The notes under the pieces are model-generated. The model searched no databases. It was not told where the DNA came from and was given only the letters and a program-made list of their open reading frames with translations. A stretch of DNA of 64,000 nt from M3007 sp964539805 (GTDB taxonomy: Bacteria > Bacteroidota > Bacteroidia > Chitinophagales > Saprospiraceae). Shown here piece by piece: positions 35,308-42,895 of this stretch. A program made the translations under genes and the position numbers. Each line of letters starts with the position of its first letter. The first letter of the stretch is position 1. The stretch covers positions 1-64,000 of the forward strand of contig CAZIKN010000002.1 of NCBI GenBank assembly GCA_964539805.1. The letters are read 5' to 3'.

Positions 35308-36237
35308 ATGTTTGATCTTGAAAAAACGGCCTTTGGGCCATACACACGGTACACCGTGCAAAACCGGGAGACGGGCAATGGATTTAGTATAGTGCCGGAA
35401 TGTGGCGCCAATTTGCTGACCCTGCTTTTTGATGGTAAAAATGTCCTGGATGGTTATGACACACCGGAGGAACTGGCAGAGGCCAAATGGGGGAAAAGTG
35501 CATTGTTGTTTCCTTTTCCCAATCGTTTGGATCAGGGCAAGTACAGCTGGCTTGGGGAGACCTACCAGTTCCCGCTGAACAATGCCTCAACAGGAAATGC
35601 TATTCATGGATTTGTCCGCAGCCAGTCCTTTGAGTTGGATAGTGTATTGCTGACCAAGGATTCTGCTTCTATTATCTGTTCCTATACCTACAATGGCAGC
35701 TTAGCCTATTATCCTTTCCCTTTTCACATAGAAGTAGGATTTTCTATTTATGACGACCGTAGTTTCCACTTTGAATTTTCAGTAGAGAATCTGCATGATG
35801 AGCCCATTCCAGTAGGCCTTGGTTGGCATCCCTACTTCAAATTAGCCGAAACAGCAGATGCACATTTGATGCAATTGCCTCCATGTGAGCAAGTAAAGAT
35901 AAATGATCGGATGATCCCCATTGGTGGGACAAATCCATTCCCCGTTTTTGAAAAAAAGCAAAAAGTAGCCAATACCATTTTGGATAATACCTTTTTGTGC
36001 AAAAACCTGGAAGATGATTACGACCTGCTCTTAGAAGCTAACGGAGCCCAGTTATTGGTGCGTGCATCAGCTGAGACCTGCCCTTATTTCCAGGTTTTCA
36101 CACCGCCGCATCGGCAGAGTATAGCCCTGGAACCTATGAGTTGCAATGTGGATGCATTTAATAATCAAGATAACTTGATTTCATTGGAGGCGGGCGAAAG
36201 ACAGGATTGGGCCATGGAAGTTTTGTACAATAAATAG
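35308..36237 (+). CDS. Aldose 1-epimerase family protein
   Basis: 309 residues, galactose mutarotase fold. Motifs: NAIHGFVRSQSFE (about 93-105) with the catalytic His, GWHPYFKL (about 172-179) with a second His, and EPMSCNVDAFN near the C-terminus (about 277-287), whose Glu is the general base. Interconverts sugar anomers; the substrate may be a hexose or a phosphorylated sugar (YeaD-like). The genes before and after are not sugar enzymes, so the pathway is not clear. Confidence 0.87.
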   Translation: MFDLEKTAFGPYTRYTVQNRETGNGFSIVPECGANLLTLLFDGKNVLDGYDTPEELAEAKWGKSALLFPFPNRLDQGKYSWLGETYQFPLNNASTGNAIHGFVRSQSFELDSVLLTKDSASIICSYTYNGSLAYYPFPFHIEVGFSIYDDRSFHFEFSVENLHDEPIPVGLGWHPYFKLAETADAHLMQLPPCEQVKINDRMIPIGGTNPFPVFEKKQKVANTILDNTFLCKNLEDDYDLLLEANGAQLLVRASAETCPYFQVFTPPHRQSIALEPMSCNVDAFNNQDNLISLEAGERQDWAMEVLYNK

Positions 36238-36239
36238 AT

Positions 36240-36247
36240 TATTTTTG
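36240..36247 (+). promoter_or_regulatory. TAnnTTTG motif 3 bp before the EamA gene start
   Basis: TATTTTTG ends 2 bp before the TTG start codon at 36250. If used, the mRNA would begin about 4 nt inside the TTG, making a slightly later start more likely; it may instead be chance in AT-rich DNA. Confidence 0.35.
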
Positions 36248-36249
36248 AT

Positions 36250-37134
36250 TTGTCTGACAAATTACGCGCATACCTGTACCTTCATTTTTGCGTCTTTATT
36301 TGGGGGTTTACAGCTATTTTGGGCAAGCTCATTCAGCTGAAAGCCCTTCCTCTGGTTTGGTGGCGCGTAAGTCTATGTTGCCTTATTCTGGTGTTTATTG
36401 TGCCCAGAGCAAAGTACCTGCAACTGCCACGAAAACGATTAAAAGAGCTGTTCGGTATAGGGGCATTGGTAGGAATACATTGGCTATGTTTTTATGGTGC
36501 TATCAAGCTCTCCAACGCCTCTGTTGCCGTGGCCACTATGGCTTCTACGTCACTTTTCGCGGCCTTTACAGAGCCATTTTTCCTAAAAACCAAGATAAAA
36601 TGGTATGAACTGGGCCTTGGACTACTGATTTTGCCAGGTATGGCGCTTGTAGTAGGCAATCTGGATTGGGATATGCGCGTGGGCTTTGCCGTTGGTATTT
36701 TGGGGGCTTTTTTGGCTGCTGTTTTTTCGGCAATGAATAAAAAAGTGCTGGAACATAACCCGCCGCCACCAATGGTCATGAGTTTCATGGAGCTGTTTGC
36801 TGCTGTTTTGGTTTGTAGCATTGCACTGCCATTTGCTTATCTCAAAGATCCGGCCTTGGCTCTTTGGCCTCAGGGCGGTGACTGGTTGTGGTTGGCCATC
36901 CTTTCCGTCGTGTGTACGCTTTTGCCCTATTATCTTACCTTGCAGGCCATGCGCCATATCACTGCTTTTGCGACCAACCTGACCATTAATCTGGAGCCCG
37001 TTTATGGCGTATTGCTTGCCGCAGTTATTTTTGGAGAACACCATGAACTACCCTCCGGTTTTTACCTGGGCGTAGCCATTATTTTAGTGGCCGTTTTTAG
37101 CCATCCTTTTATAAAAAAACGCATCGAACGCTAA
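36250..37134 (+). CDS. EamA/DMT superfamily transporter
   Basis: 294 residues with ten predicted membrane helices in two EamA repeats (about 6-140 and 150-285). FIWGFTAILGKLIQL and the TLQAMRHITAFATNLTINLEPVYGVLLAAVIFGE stretch are typical. Likely a small-molecule exporter in the inner membrane, substrate unknown. The start used is TTG at 36250; no ATG or GTG upstream gives a plausible N-terminus and internal ATGs would remove helices. Follows the epimerase by 12 bp. Confidence 0.83.
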   Translation: MSDKLRAYLYLHFCVFIWGFTAILGKLIQLKALPLVWWRVSLCCLILVFIVPRAKYLQLPRKRLKELFGIGALVGIHWLCFYGAIKLSNASVAVATMASTSLFAAFTEPFFLKTKIKWYELGLGLLILPGMALVVGNLDWDMRVGFAVGILGAFLAAVFSAMNKKVLEHNPPPPMVMSFMELFAAVLVCSIALPFAYLKDPALALWPQGGDWLWLAILSVVCTLLPYYLTLQAMRHITAFATNLTINLEPVYGVLLAAVIFGEHHELPSGFYLGVAIILVAVFSHPFIKKRIER

Positions 37135-37168
37135 TTATCACACTCCCCAAATTATCACATTAAAAAAA

Positions 37169-37576
37169 ATGGCATACTGGCTTATCAAATCCGAACCCGA
37201 TGTTTTTAGTTTTGAACAATTGGTGAAAGAAGGCAAGACCCGCTGGGATGGAGTACGCAACTATCAGGCCCGTAACAACTTACGCGCCATGAAAGAAGGA
37301 GATCAATGTATTTTCTATCATAGCAACATCGGATTGGCAGCAGTAGGTATTGCCACTGTGCTGCGCGAGCATTACCCGGATACAAGTGCCGAGAAAGGGG
37401 ATTGGTCCTGTGTGGATGTTGGCCCTGTTCGCCCCTTGGCCCGCCCTGTTCCTTTGGCAGAAATAAAAGCCAACCTACTCTTGGCCCAAATAGGCTTGGT
37501 GCGTAACCCACGCCTGTCCGTGATGCCTTTAAGCAGTGCCGAGTTTGAAGAAATAGTAAGCATGGGTACCCCGTAA
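37169..37576 (+). CDS. EVE domain protein (PUA-like fold)
   Basis: 135 residues, a single EVE domain. The opening AYWLIKSEPDVFSF (about 2-15), then WDGVRNYQARNNLRAMKEGD (about 28-47) and CIFYHSN (about 48-54), are diagnostic. EVE proteins are thought to bind modified bases in DNA or RNA, and appear in restriction and other defence-linked systems; no such neighbour is visible here. Convergent with the Crp gene (13 bp between the stops). Confidence 0.87.
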   Translation: MAYWLIKSEPDVFSFEQLVKEGKTRWDGVRNYQARNNLRAMKEGDQCIFYHSNIGLAAVGIATVLREHYPDTSAEKGDWSCVDVGPVRPLARPVPLAEIKANLLLAQIGLVRNPRLSVMPLSSAEFEEIVSMGTP

Positions 37577-37589
37577 ATGAGCAGGGCAA

Positions 37590-38216
37590 TTATTTTTCCA
37601 TAATGCGCTTTCTGATACGGCTAAGGGACTCCGGCTTGATACCCAAATAGCTCGCCAATTGGTATTGTGGAACCCTGTCTAACAGATCAGGGCGGGTTTT
37701 CAGCAAATTAAGATACCGCTCCTCCGGACTTGACAGAATAAAATCTGCAAAGGCTTCCTGGCTTTTTTGCAGTTCCATTTCCACTCCAATACGGTTGAGC
37801 GCCTCCATTTTGGGCATTTTTTCAAAGAACATTTTTTCATCCTCCGGCTTCCCTTCAATGACTAGGCAATCCTCGTTGCAAACTAAGTAAGATTTGGATG
37901 GTTTGTTGTCAAATACCATCCCGACGGATGTTACGGGCTGCCCTTCGGTAAAAAAATGGGTGGTCTTTTCTTCTCCGTCAATCAGGTAATACTGGCGGAT
38001 ACATCCCTGTAGTACAAAATAACAGGTGTTTTGGCGCTGACCCTCCTTTAGGAGTATTTTGCCTTTTTTGTATGATTTCACCTTGATCAAATCAAAAATA
38101 GCATTGATTTCAGCATCGCTCAGCGGAGCGATCTGAGAGACGTAGTTAATAAGTACCTGTTCGGCAGCGCTGTAACGACGCTTTAGGGGAACGGCAGAGT
38201 TAAGGGTTTCTCCCAT
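37590..38216 (-). CDS. Crp/Fnr family transcription regulator (intact copy)
   Basis: 208 residues. An N-terminal cyclic-nucleotide-binding-type beta roll (about 35-135; YKKGKILLKEGQRQNTCYFVLQGCIRQYYL) lacks the canonical cAMP-binding R-S-x-T pattern, so cAMP binding is doubtful. The C-terminal helix-turn-helix is at about 177-200 (VPQYQLASYLGIKPESLSRIRK). Such regulators in Bacteroidota are usually unliganded. Its 5' 83 bp lie inside the tandem duplication; the gene itself is intact. Promoter motif TACCTTTG (minus strand, 38251-38258). Confidence 0.87.
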   Translation of the reverse strand: MGETLNSAVPLKRRYSAAEQVLINYVSQIAPLSDAEINAIFDLIKVKSYKKGKILLKEGQRQNTCYFVLQGCIRQYYLIDGEEKTTHFFTEGQPVTSVGMVFDNKPSKSYLVCNEDCLVIEGKPEDEKMFFEKMPKMEALNRIGVEMELQKSQEAFADFILSSPEERYLNLLKTRPDLLDRVPQYQLASYLGIKPESLSRIRKRIMEK

Positions 38217-38250
38217 GGAATGAATACAAATGAATGGCTTATAAATACCT

Positions 38251-38258
38251 CAAAGGTA
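38251..38258 (-). promoter_or_regulatory. TAnnTTTG promoter of crp (copy at 41145-41152)
   Basis: TACCTTTG on the minus strand, 34 bp upstream of the crp ATG. The duplicated copy at 41145-41152 sits before the truncated crp start and the feoB fragment. Confidence 0.55.
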
Positions 38259-38324
38259 GCAACGCTGATGGAGTAAGCTGGCTTTTTCGACACAGACCAA
38301 GTATTCTTTGATGTGGAATGAAAA

Positions 38325-38368
38325 TTCAAAGCGGTATGATGGTTTTTAGCCTATCATACCGCTTTGAA
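38325..38368. terminator. 16-bp perfect hairpin after the outer-membrane protein gene
   Basis: TTCAAAGCGGTATGAT (38325-38340) pairs exactly with 38353-38368 over a 12-nt loop. On the minus strand it is followed by TTTTCATT, a weak U run, about 120 bp after the stop of the outer-membrane protein gene and before the crp promoter. Identical copy at 41219-41262 in the duplication. Confidence 0.65.
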
Positions 38369-38376
38369 CAAACCTG

Positions 38377-38471
38377 TATATACCTGGATTCAAGTGATTT
38401 TGATGATTAGCAGGATTGATTTACCTTATTTTTAAAGATTTACAGACGCGAGCAGACTCAAAACCACTTTG
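38377..38471. repeat. Dispersed ~93-bp repeat, copy A
   Basis: About 95 bp from TATACCTGGATTCAAGTGAT to CCACTTTG. Its reverse complement recurs at 50871-50963 with high identity by eye; a partial copy lies at 47898-47955 and an exact one at 41271-41365 (through the tandem duplication). No open frame of its own. Confidence 0.75.
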
Positions 38472-38490
38472 CATTGACCATACAATCAAA

Positions 38491-39045
38491 TTAGCGTTTT
38501 TTCTTATTGCCTTTTTTCTCAAAACGATCCCACAGCTTCCAGTCACCAATGCGCTTCCGTTCGCGTTTTTCTATGATATAACGCGCAGAAATAGAGGCTC
38601 CGTTCCAACTAAAAGGATGCGCAGCGCCATTAAGGTGCAGTTCAGGCTTCCAGTCAACGGCTAAATTTAAACGGCCCAAAGAAAGTTCTGCTCCGCCGAT
38701 AAAGGATAAGCCATATTTATTTTCAGCTGAGTTTGGCACATCTATCTGGTCATCATTGTTTACCCTGTAGTAGTGTGCACCTGCCCCTGAATAAAAATTT
38801 AGGTTACGGAATAGTAGTTTACGGTGCTTTTCTGCAAGCAGGGTGAAACCAAGGTCTTGTGAATTAAAAGGGGTATGCACAATACCTTCAGCAGTCCATC
38901 CTTTAGTGATATATTGCTGAACGGTAAGATTCAAACCGTTGTCAATGCGAACACCTGCGGCGGTTTTATAAGATTGAGCGAAGGCGGGGACACTGCTGAA
39001 GGCGAAGAGGGCAAGGGCGATTATGGCAGAACGTGACAGGTTCAT
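38491..39045 (-). CDS. Small outer-membrane beta-barrel protein, copy 1
   Basis: 184 residues from ATG 39045, chosen for its signal peptide (MNLSRSAIIALALFAFSSVPAFAQ); a longer frame to 39087 lacks this. The mature part alternates strands (AAGVRIDNGLNLTVQQYIT, GFTLLAEKH, AGAHYYRVN, SFIGGAELSLGRLNLAVDWKPEL) and ends in a basic tail with EKRERKRIG and KKGNKKKR. Resembles OmpW/PorT-like small barrels without an assigned role. Divergent from the methyltransferase gene. Identical to the copy at 41385-41939. Confidence 0.7.
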   Translation of the reverse strand: MNLSRSAIIALALFAFSSVPAFAQSYKTAAGVRIDNGLNLTVQQYITKGWTAEGIVHTPFNSQDLGFTLLAEKHRKLLFRNLNFYSGAGAHYYRVNNDDQIDVPNSAENKYGLSFIGGAELSLGRLNLAVDWKPELHLNGAAHPFSWNGASISARYIIEKRERKRIGDWKLWDRFEKKGNKKKR

Positions 39046-39170
39046 ATGTTGTAAAGTAGGATTTTCGTTGATAAAATTCCGCATCAAAACGGAGTCAGAA
39101 TCGGCCTATTTCCAAAGGCTTATGGCTTTATGCTTTTTTTAACGCTAAGTGCCCTATTTTTCGCCCTGAA

Positions 39171-39992
39171 ATGAAAATTCAGCCCATTCGTCATTTTTTA
39201 CGTTTTTATACTGCTGCGGTCACGAAGTATCAGTTGCATTCCCCATTTGTATTTGAGATCGCGCAGATAGCACTGGATGATAACCGGTGGTATTATGCTT
39301 TTGAGCATATAGAACTGCTGCGCAATCGTATGTTAGATAGCGAACTGCTGTTGAATATCATGGATTATGGAGCTGGAGGCCATTCAGACGGAAGTCCTTC
39401 CCAATACACCCGAAAACTAAGTGCCTTGGTTCGCCAATCGGCAAGTTCATCAGGGCAGGGACAATACCTGTTTAGGATGATAAATTATTTCCAGCCTAAA
39501 ACTATCCTTGAGTTGGGGACCTCTGTTGGTATAAGTACTATGTATATGGCTTCTGCGGCACACAACGCCCGAATGATTTCCTTAGAAGGCAGTGCAGATT
39601 GTGCACATGTGGCCCGAACAAATTTGGATACGCTTCAACTACGGCATGTTGAGCTGCGTGAAGGGCCATTTAAAGATACCTTGCCAAAAGCCTTGGAGGA
39701 TTTGCGGCAGCTTGATTTTGTTTTTTTGGATGGTAACCATCGCATGAGGCCAACACTTGATTATTTTGAACAATGTTTAGCATACGCACATGACAAAACA
39801 GTTTTTATATTGGATGACATATACCATTCAGATGAGATGGTCAGGGCTTGGGAGGCCATCAAGGCGCATCCACGGGTTTTACTAAGCATTGATTTTTTTG
39901 AGGCATCCATGGTATTTATCAACCCTGATTTTAAGGTAAAACAACATTTTAGTATTGTCCCTTATCGCTGGAAACCCTGGATGTTTTGGTAA
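39171..39992 (+). CDS. Class I SAM-dependent methyltransferase, copy 1
   Basis: 273 residues. The SAM-binding core shows TILELGTSVGISTMYMA (about 108-124; motif I), acidic EGSADCAHVA (about 134-143), and the DFVFLDGNHR (about 182-191) and VFILDDIYHSDEMV (about 210-223) stretches; this resembles O-methyltransferase-3 (catechol-type) proteins. Substrate unknown. Convergent with feoB (9 bp). Identical to the copy at 42065-42886. Confidence 0.8.
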   Translation: MKIQPIRHFLRFYTAAVTKYQLHSPFVFEIAQIALDDNRWYYAFEHIELLRNRMLDSELLLNIMDYGAGGHSDGSPSQYTRKLSALVRQSASSSGQGQYLFRMINYFQPKTILELGTSVGISTMYMASAAHNARMISLEGSADCAHVARTNLDTLQLRHVELREGPFKDTLPKALEDLRQLDFVFLDGNHRMRPTLDYFEQCLAYAHDKTVFILDDIYHSDEMVRAWEAIKAHPRVLLSIDFFEASMVFINPDFKVKQHFSIVPYRWKPWMFW

Positions 39993-40001
39993 GACATGCT
40001 C

Positions 40002-41024
40002 TTAGGACAAACAGGTGTAAACGGCCCATGCGCAGGTGTAAGCCAGAATGCTCATTACAACAAATTGAATAACTGCCCAACGCCAACCGCCTGTTTCGCG
40101 GCGTACGGTGACAGTGGTACTAAAACACTGCATGGCTAAGGCATAAAATACCAAAAGTGATAGCGCTGTAGCAAAGGAATATACCGGTGTGCCATCAAAA
40201 AAGGTTTCCGATTTCATTTTTTCGCGCAAAGTGGCTTTGGATTCATTTTCCGAACGGTCATTGATATCGCCTTCTGCGGATCCCATATTGTACAAAACAG
40301 CCAAAGTGCCTGTAAATACCTCTCGAGCTGCAAAAGATGTCAGCAAGGCAATACCAATCTTCCAATCATAGCCCAATGGCCGTATAACTGGCTCTATAAA
40401 CTTGCCCATGCGTCCGGCCCAGGATGCTTCCAGCTTGCTCTGTGCCACAAGATCTTCTGTGGAGGCTGTATCCAACTGCCGAATATTGGCTTCAACCAAG
40501 GCTTTTTGTTCCGCATGCTCAATGGCATTGCCAGGCCCAAACCTGCTCAAGGCCCAAAGTCCCACAGATACATAAAGGATAATTTTGCCCGCCCCTGTAA
40601 TAAAGGCCAGCGTTTTTTCCCAAACTGTTAGCCAAACGTTTTTCCAGTGCGGGATACGATATTCGGGCAATTCAATGGCCAAATATGAACGGTCACGGGA
40701 TCTTAGCCATTTTTTCATAGCCCATCCGGCTAAAAAGGCCGTGATAACGCCTATGGCATACATACTACCAAACACCAGGGTTCGGGCATCCAAAATGCCG
40801 CCAATTTTAACTGCTGGCACGGCCAAGCCAATCAAAACCAAATATACCGGGATACGCGCACTACAGGAAATGAAGGGGGTTACCATGATCGTAATCAGGC
40901 GTTCCTGCCAATTGCCTATGGTGCGTGCACTCATGATGGCTGGTACGGCACAGGCACTTCCGCTGATCAGGGAAACGACACTGCGGCCATTCATGCCAAA
41001 GCGTTGCATGGTTTTGTCAAACAT
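40002..41024 (-). pseudogene. feoB: Truncated feoB (3' half, codons 380-719) at the duplication junction
   Basis: The last 340 codons of feoB, identical to the C-terminus of the intact gene at 42896-45055. An internal ATG at 41024 (MFDKTMQRF) opens the frame, but the GTP-binding domain (codons 1-379) is absent, so iron transport is not expected. It lies behind the copied crp promoter, start codon and first 27 codons, in a different frame. It might be made as a truncated membrane protein by reinitiation; otherwise it is a duplication remnant. Confidence 0.85.
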
Positions 41025-41110
41025 AAATGAGAGACGTAGTTAATAAGTACCTGTTCGGCAGCGCTGTAACGACGCTTTAGGGGAACGGCAGAGTTAAGGG
41101 TTTCTCCCAT
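40991..41110 (-). pseudogene. Truncated crp start fused out of frame with feoB
   Basis: The first 27 codons of the Crp-like gene (MGETLNSAVPLKRRY...) are copied here with their promoter. At 41027-41029 the frame runs into feoB sequence out of frame and ends 12 codons later at a TGA (40991-40993), giving a 39-codon chimeric ORF. Its end overlaps the ATG (41024) of the feoB fragment. Confidence 0.75.
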
Positions 41111-41270
41111 GGAATGAATACAAATGAATGGCTTATAAATACCTCAAAGGTAGCAACGCTGATGGAGTAAGCTGGCTTTTTCGACACAGACCAAGTATTC
41201 TTTGATGTGGAATGAAAATTCAAAGCGGTATGATGGTTTTTAGCCTATCATACCGCTTTGAACAAACCTG

Positions 41271-41365
41271 TATATACCTGGATTCAAGTGATTTTGATGA
41301 TTAGCAGGATTGATTTACCTTATTTTTAAAGATTTACAGACGCGAGCAGACTCAAAACCACTTTG
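41271..41365. repeat. Dispersed ~93-bp repeat, copy A' (duplicate of copy A)
   Basis: Exact duplicate of the repeat at 38377-38471 created by the tandem duplication; not an independent insertion. Confidence 0.8.
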
Positions 41366-41384
41366 CATTGACCATACAATCAAA

Positions 41385-41939
41385 TTAGCGTTTTTTCTTA
41401 TTGCCTTTTTTCTCAAAACGATCCCACAGCTTCCAGTCACCAATGCGCTTCCGTTCGCGTTTTTCTATGATATAACGCGCAGAAATAGAGGCTCCGTTCC
41501 AACTAAAAGGATGCGCAGCGCCATTAAGGTGCAGTTCAGGCTTCCAGTCAACGGCTAAATTTAAACGGCCCAAAGAAAGTTCTGCTCCGCCGATAAAGGA
41601 TAAGCCATATTTATTTTCAGCTGAGTTTGGCACATCTATCTGGTCATCATTGTTTACCCTGTAGTAGTGTGCACCTGCCCCTGAATAAAAATTTAGGTTA
41701 CGGAATAGTAGTTTACGGTGCTTTTCTGCAAGCAGGGTGAAACCAAGGTCTTGTGAATTAAAAGGGGTATGCACAATACCTTCAGCAGTCCATCCTTTAG
41801 TGATATATTGCTGAACGGTAAGATTCAAACCGTTGTCAATGCGAACACCTGCGGCGGTTTTATAAGATTGAGCGAAGGCGGGGACACTGCTGAAGGCGAA
41901 GAGGGCAAGGGCGATTATGGCAGAACGTGACAGGTTCAT
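41385..41939 (-). CDS. Small outer-membrane beta-barrel protein, copy 2
   Basis: Identical in protein to the copy at 38491-39045 (184 residues, signal peptide then beta-strand-rich mature part). The upstream and downstream context matches copy 1, including the 16-bp hairpin at 41219-41262, which separates it from the chimeric crp/feoB junction. Two identical genes would double the dose if both are expressed. Confidence 0.7.
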   Translation of the reverse strand: MNLSRSAIIALALFAFSSVPAFAQSYKTAAGVRIDNGLNLTVQQYITKGWTAEGIVHTPFNSQDLGFTLLAEKHRKLLFRNLNFYSGAGAHYYRVNNDDQIDVPNSAENKYGLSFIGGAELSLGRLNLAVDWKPELHLNGAAHPFSWNGASISARYIIEKRERKRIGDWKLWDRFEKKGNKKKR

Positions 41940-42064
41940 ATGTTGTAAAGTAGGATTTTCGTTGATAAAATTCCGCATCAAAACGGAGTCAGAATCGGCC
42001 TATTTCCAAAGGCTTATGGCTTTATGCTTTTTTTAACGCTAAGTGCCCTATTTTTCGCCCTGAA

Positions 42065-42886
42065 ATGAAAATTCAGCCCATTCGTCATTTTTTACGTTTT
42101 TATACTGCTGCGGTCACGAAGTATCAGTTGCATTCCCCATTTGTATTTGAGATCGCGCAGATAGCACTGGATGATAACCGGTGGTATTATGCTTTTGAGC
42201 ATATAGAACTGCTGCGCAATCGTATGTTAGATAGCGAACTGCTGTTGAATATCATGGATTATGGAGCTGGAGGCCATTCAGACGGAAGTCCTTCCCAATA
42301 CACCCGAAAACTAAGTGCCTTGGTTCGCCAATCGGCAAGTTCATCAGGGCAGGGACAATACCTGTTTAGGATGATAAATTATTTCCAGCCTAAAACTATC
42401 CTTGAGTTGGGGACCTCTGTTGGTATAAGTACTATGTATATGGCTTCTGCGGCACACAACGCCCGAATGATTTCCTTAGAAGGCAGTGCAGATTGTGCAC
42501 ATGTGGCCCGAACAAATTTGGATACGCTTCAACTACGGCATGTTGAGCTGCGTGAAGGGCCATTTAAAGATACCTTGCCAAAAGCCTTGGAGGATTTGCG
42601 GCAGCTTGATTTTGTTTTTTTGGATGGTAACCATCGCATGAGGCCAACACTTGATTATTTTGAACAATGTTTAGCATACGCACATGACAAAACAGTTTTT
42701 ATATTGGATGACATATACCATTCAGATGAGATGGTCAGGGCTTGGGAGGCCATCAAGGCGCATCCACGGGTTTTACTAAGCATTGATTTTTTTGAGGCAT
42801 CCATGGTATTTATCAACCCTGATTTTAAGGTAAAACAACATTTTAGTATTGTCCCTTATCGCTGGAAACCCTGGATGTTTTGGTAA
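42065..42886 (+). CDS. Class I SAM-dependent methyltransferase, copy 2
   Basis: Identical in protein to 39171-39992 (273 residues; SAM motif I at about 108-124). Here it converges on the intact feoB, the ancestral arrangement. Its function is unknown; no nearby gene suggests a substrate. Confidence 0.8.
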   Translation: MKIQPIRHFLRFYTAAVTKYQLHSPFVFEIAQIALDDNRWYYAFEHIELLRNRMLDSELLLNIMDYGAGGHSDGSPSQYTRKLSALVRQSASSSGQGQYLFRMINYFQPKTILELGTSVGISTMYMASAAHNARMISLEGSADCAHVARTNLDTLQLRHVELREGPFKDTLPKALEDLRQLDFVFLDGNHRMRPTLDYFEQCLAYAHDKTVFILDDIYHSDEMVRAWEAIKAHPRVLLSIDFFEASMVFINPDFKVKQHFSIVPYRWKPWMFW

Positions 42887-42895
42887 GACATGCTC

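Larger units (their letters stand above)
38134..41027. repeat. Tandem duplication, copy 1 (2,894 bp)
   Basis: Sequence 38134-41027 is repeated head to tail at 41028-43921 with a constant offset of 2,894 bp. Every stretch compared is identical, including the outer-membrane protein, the methyltransferase and the 340-codon feoB part. Copy 1 begins inside crp (codon 28) and ends inside feoB (codon 378-380). Only one base (T at 38134, 41028 and 43922) is shared at the breakpoints, and no insertion sequence or inverted repeat flanks them. Confidence 0.93.

Noticed and set aside
37169..37576. EVE protein as part of a restriction or defence system
   Set aside because: Neighbours are a transporter and a Crp regulator; no nuclease, helicase or methyltransferase of defence type is adjacent.
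40002..41024. Short FeoB as a functional stand-alone transporter
   Set aside because: Identical to the intact feoB C-terminus and starts exactly at the duplication junction without a G domain; a remnant is far more likely.
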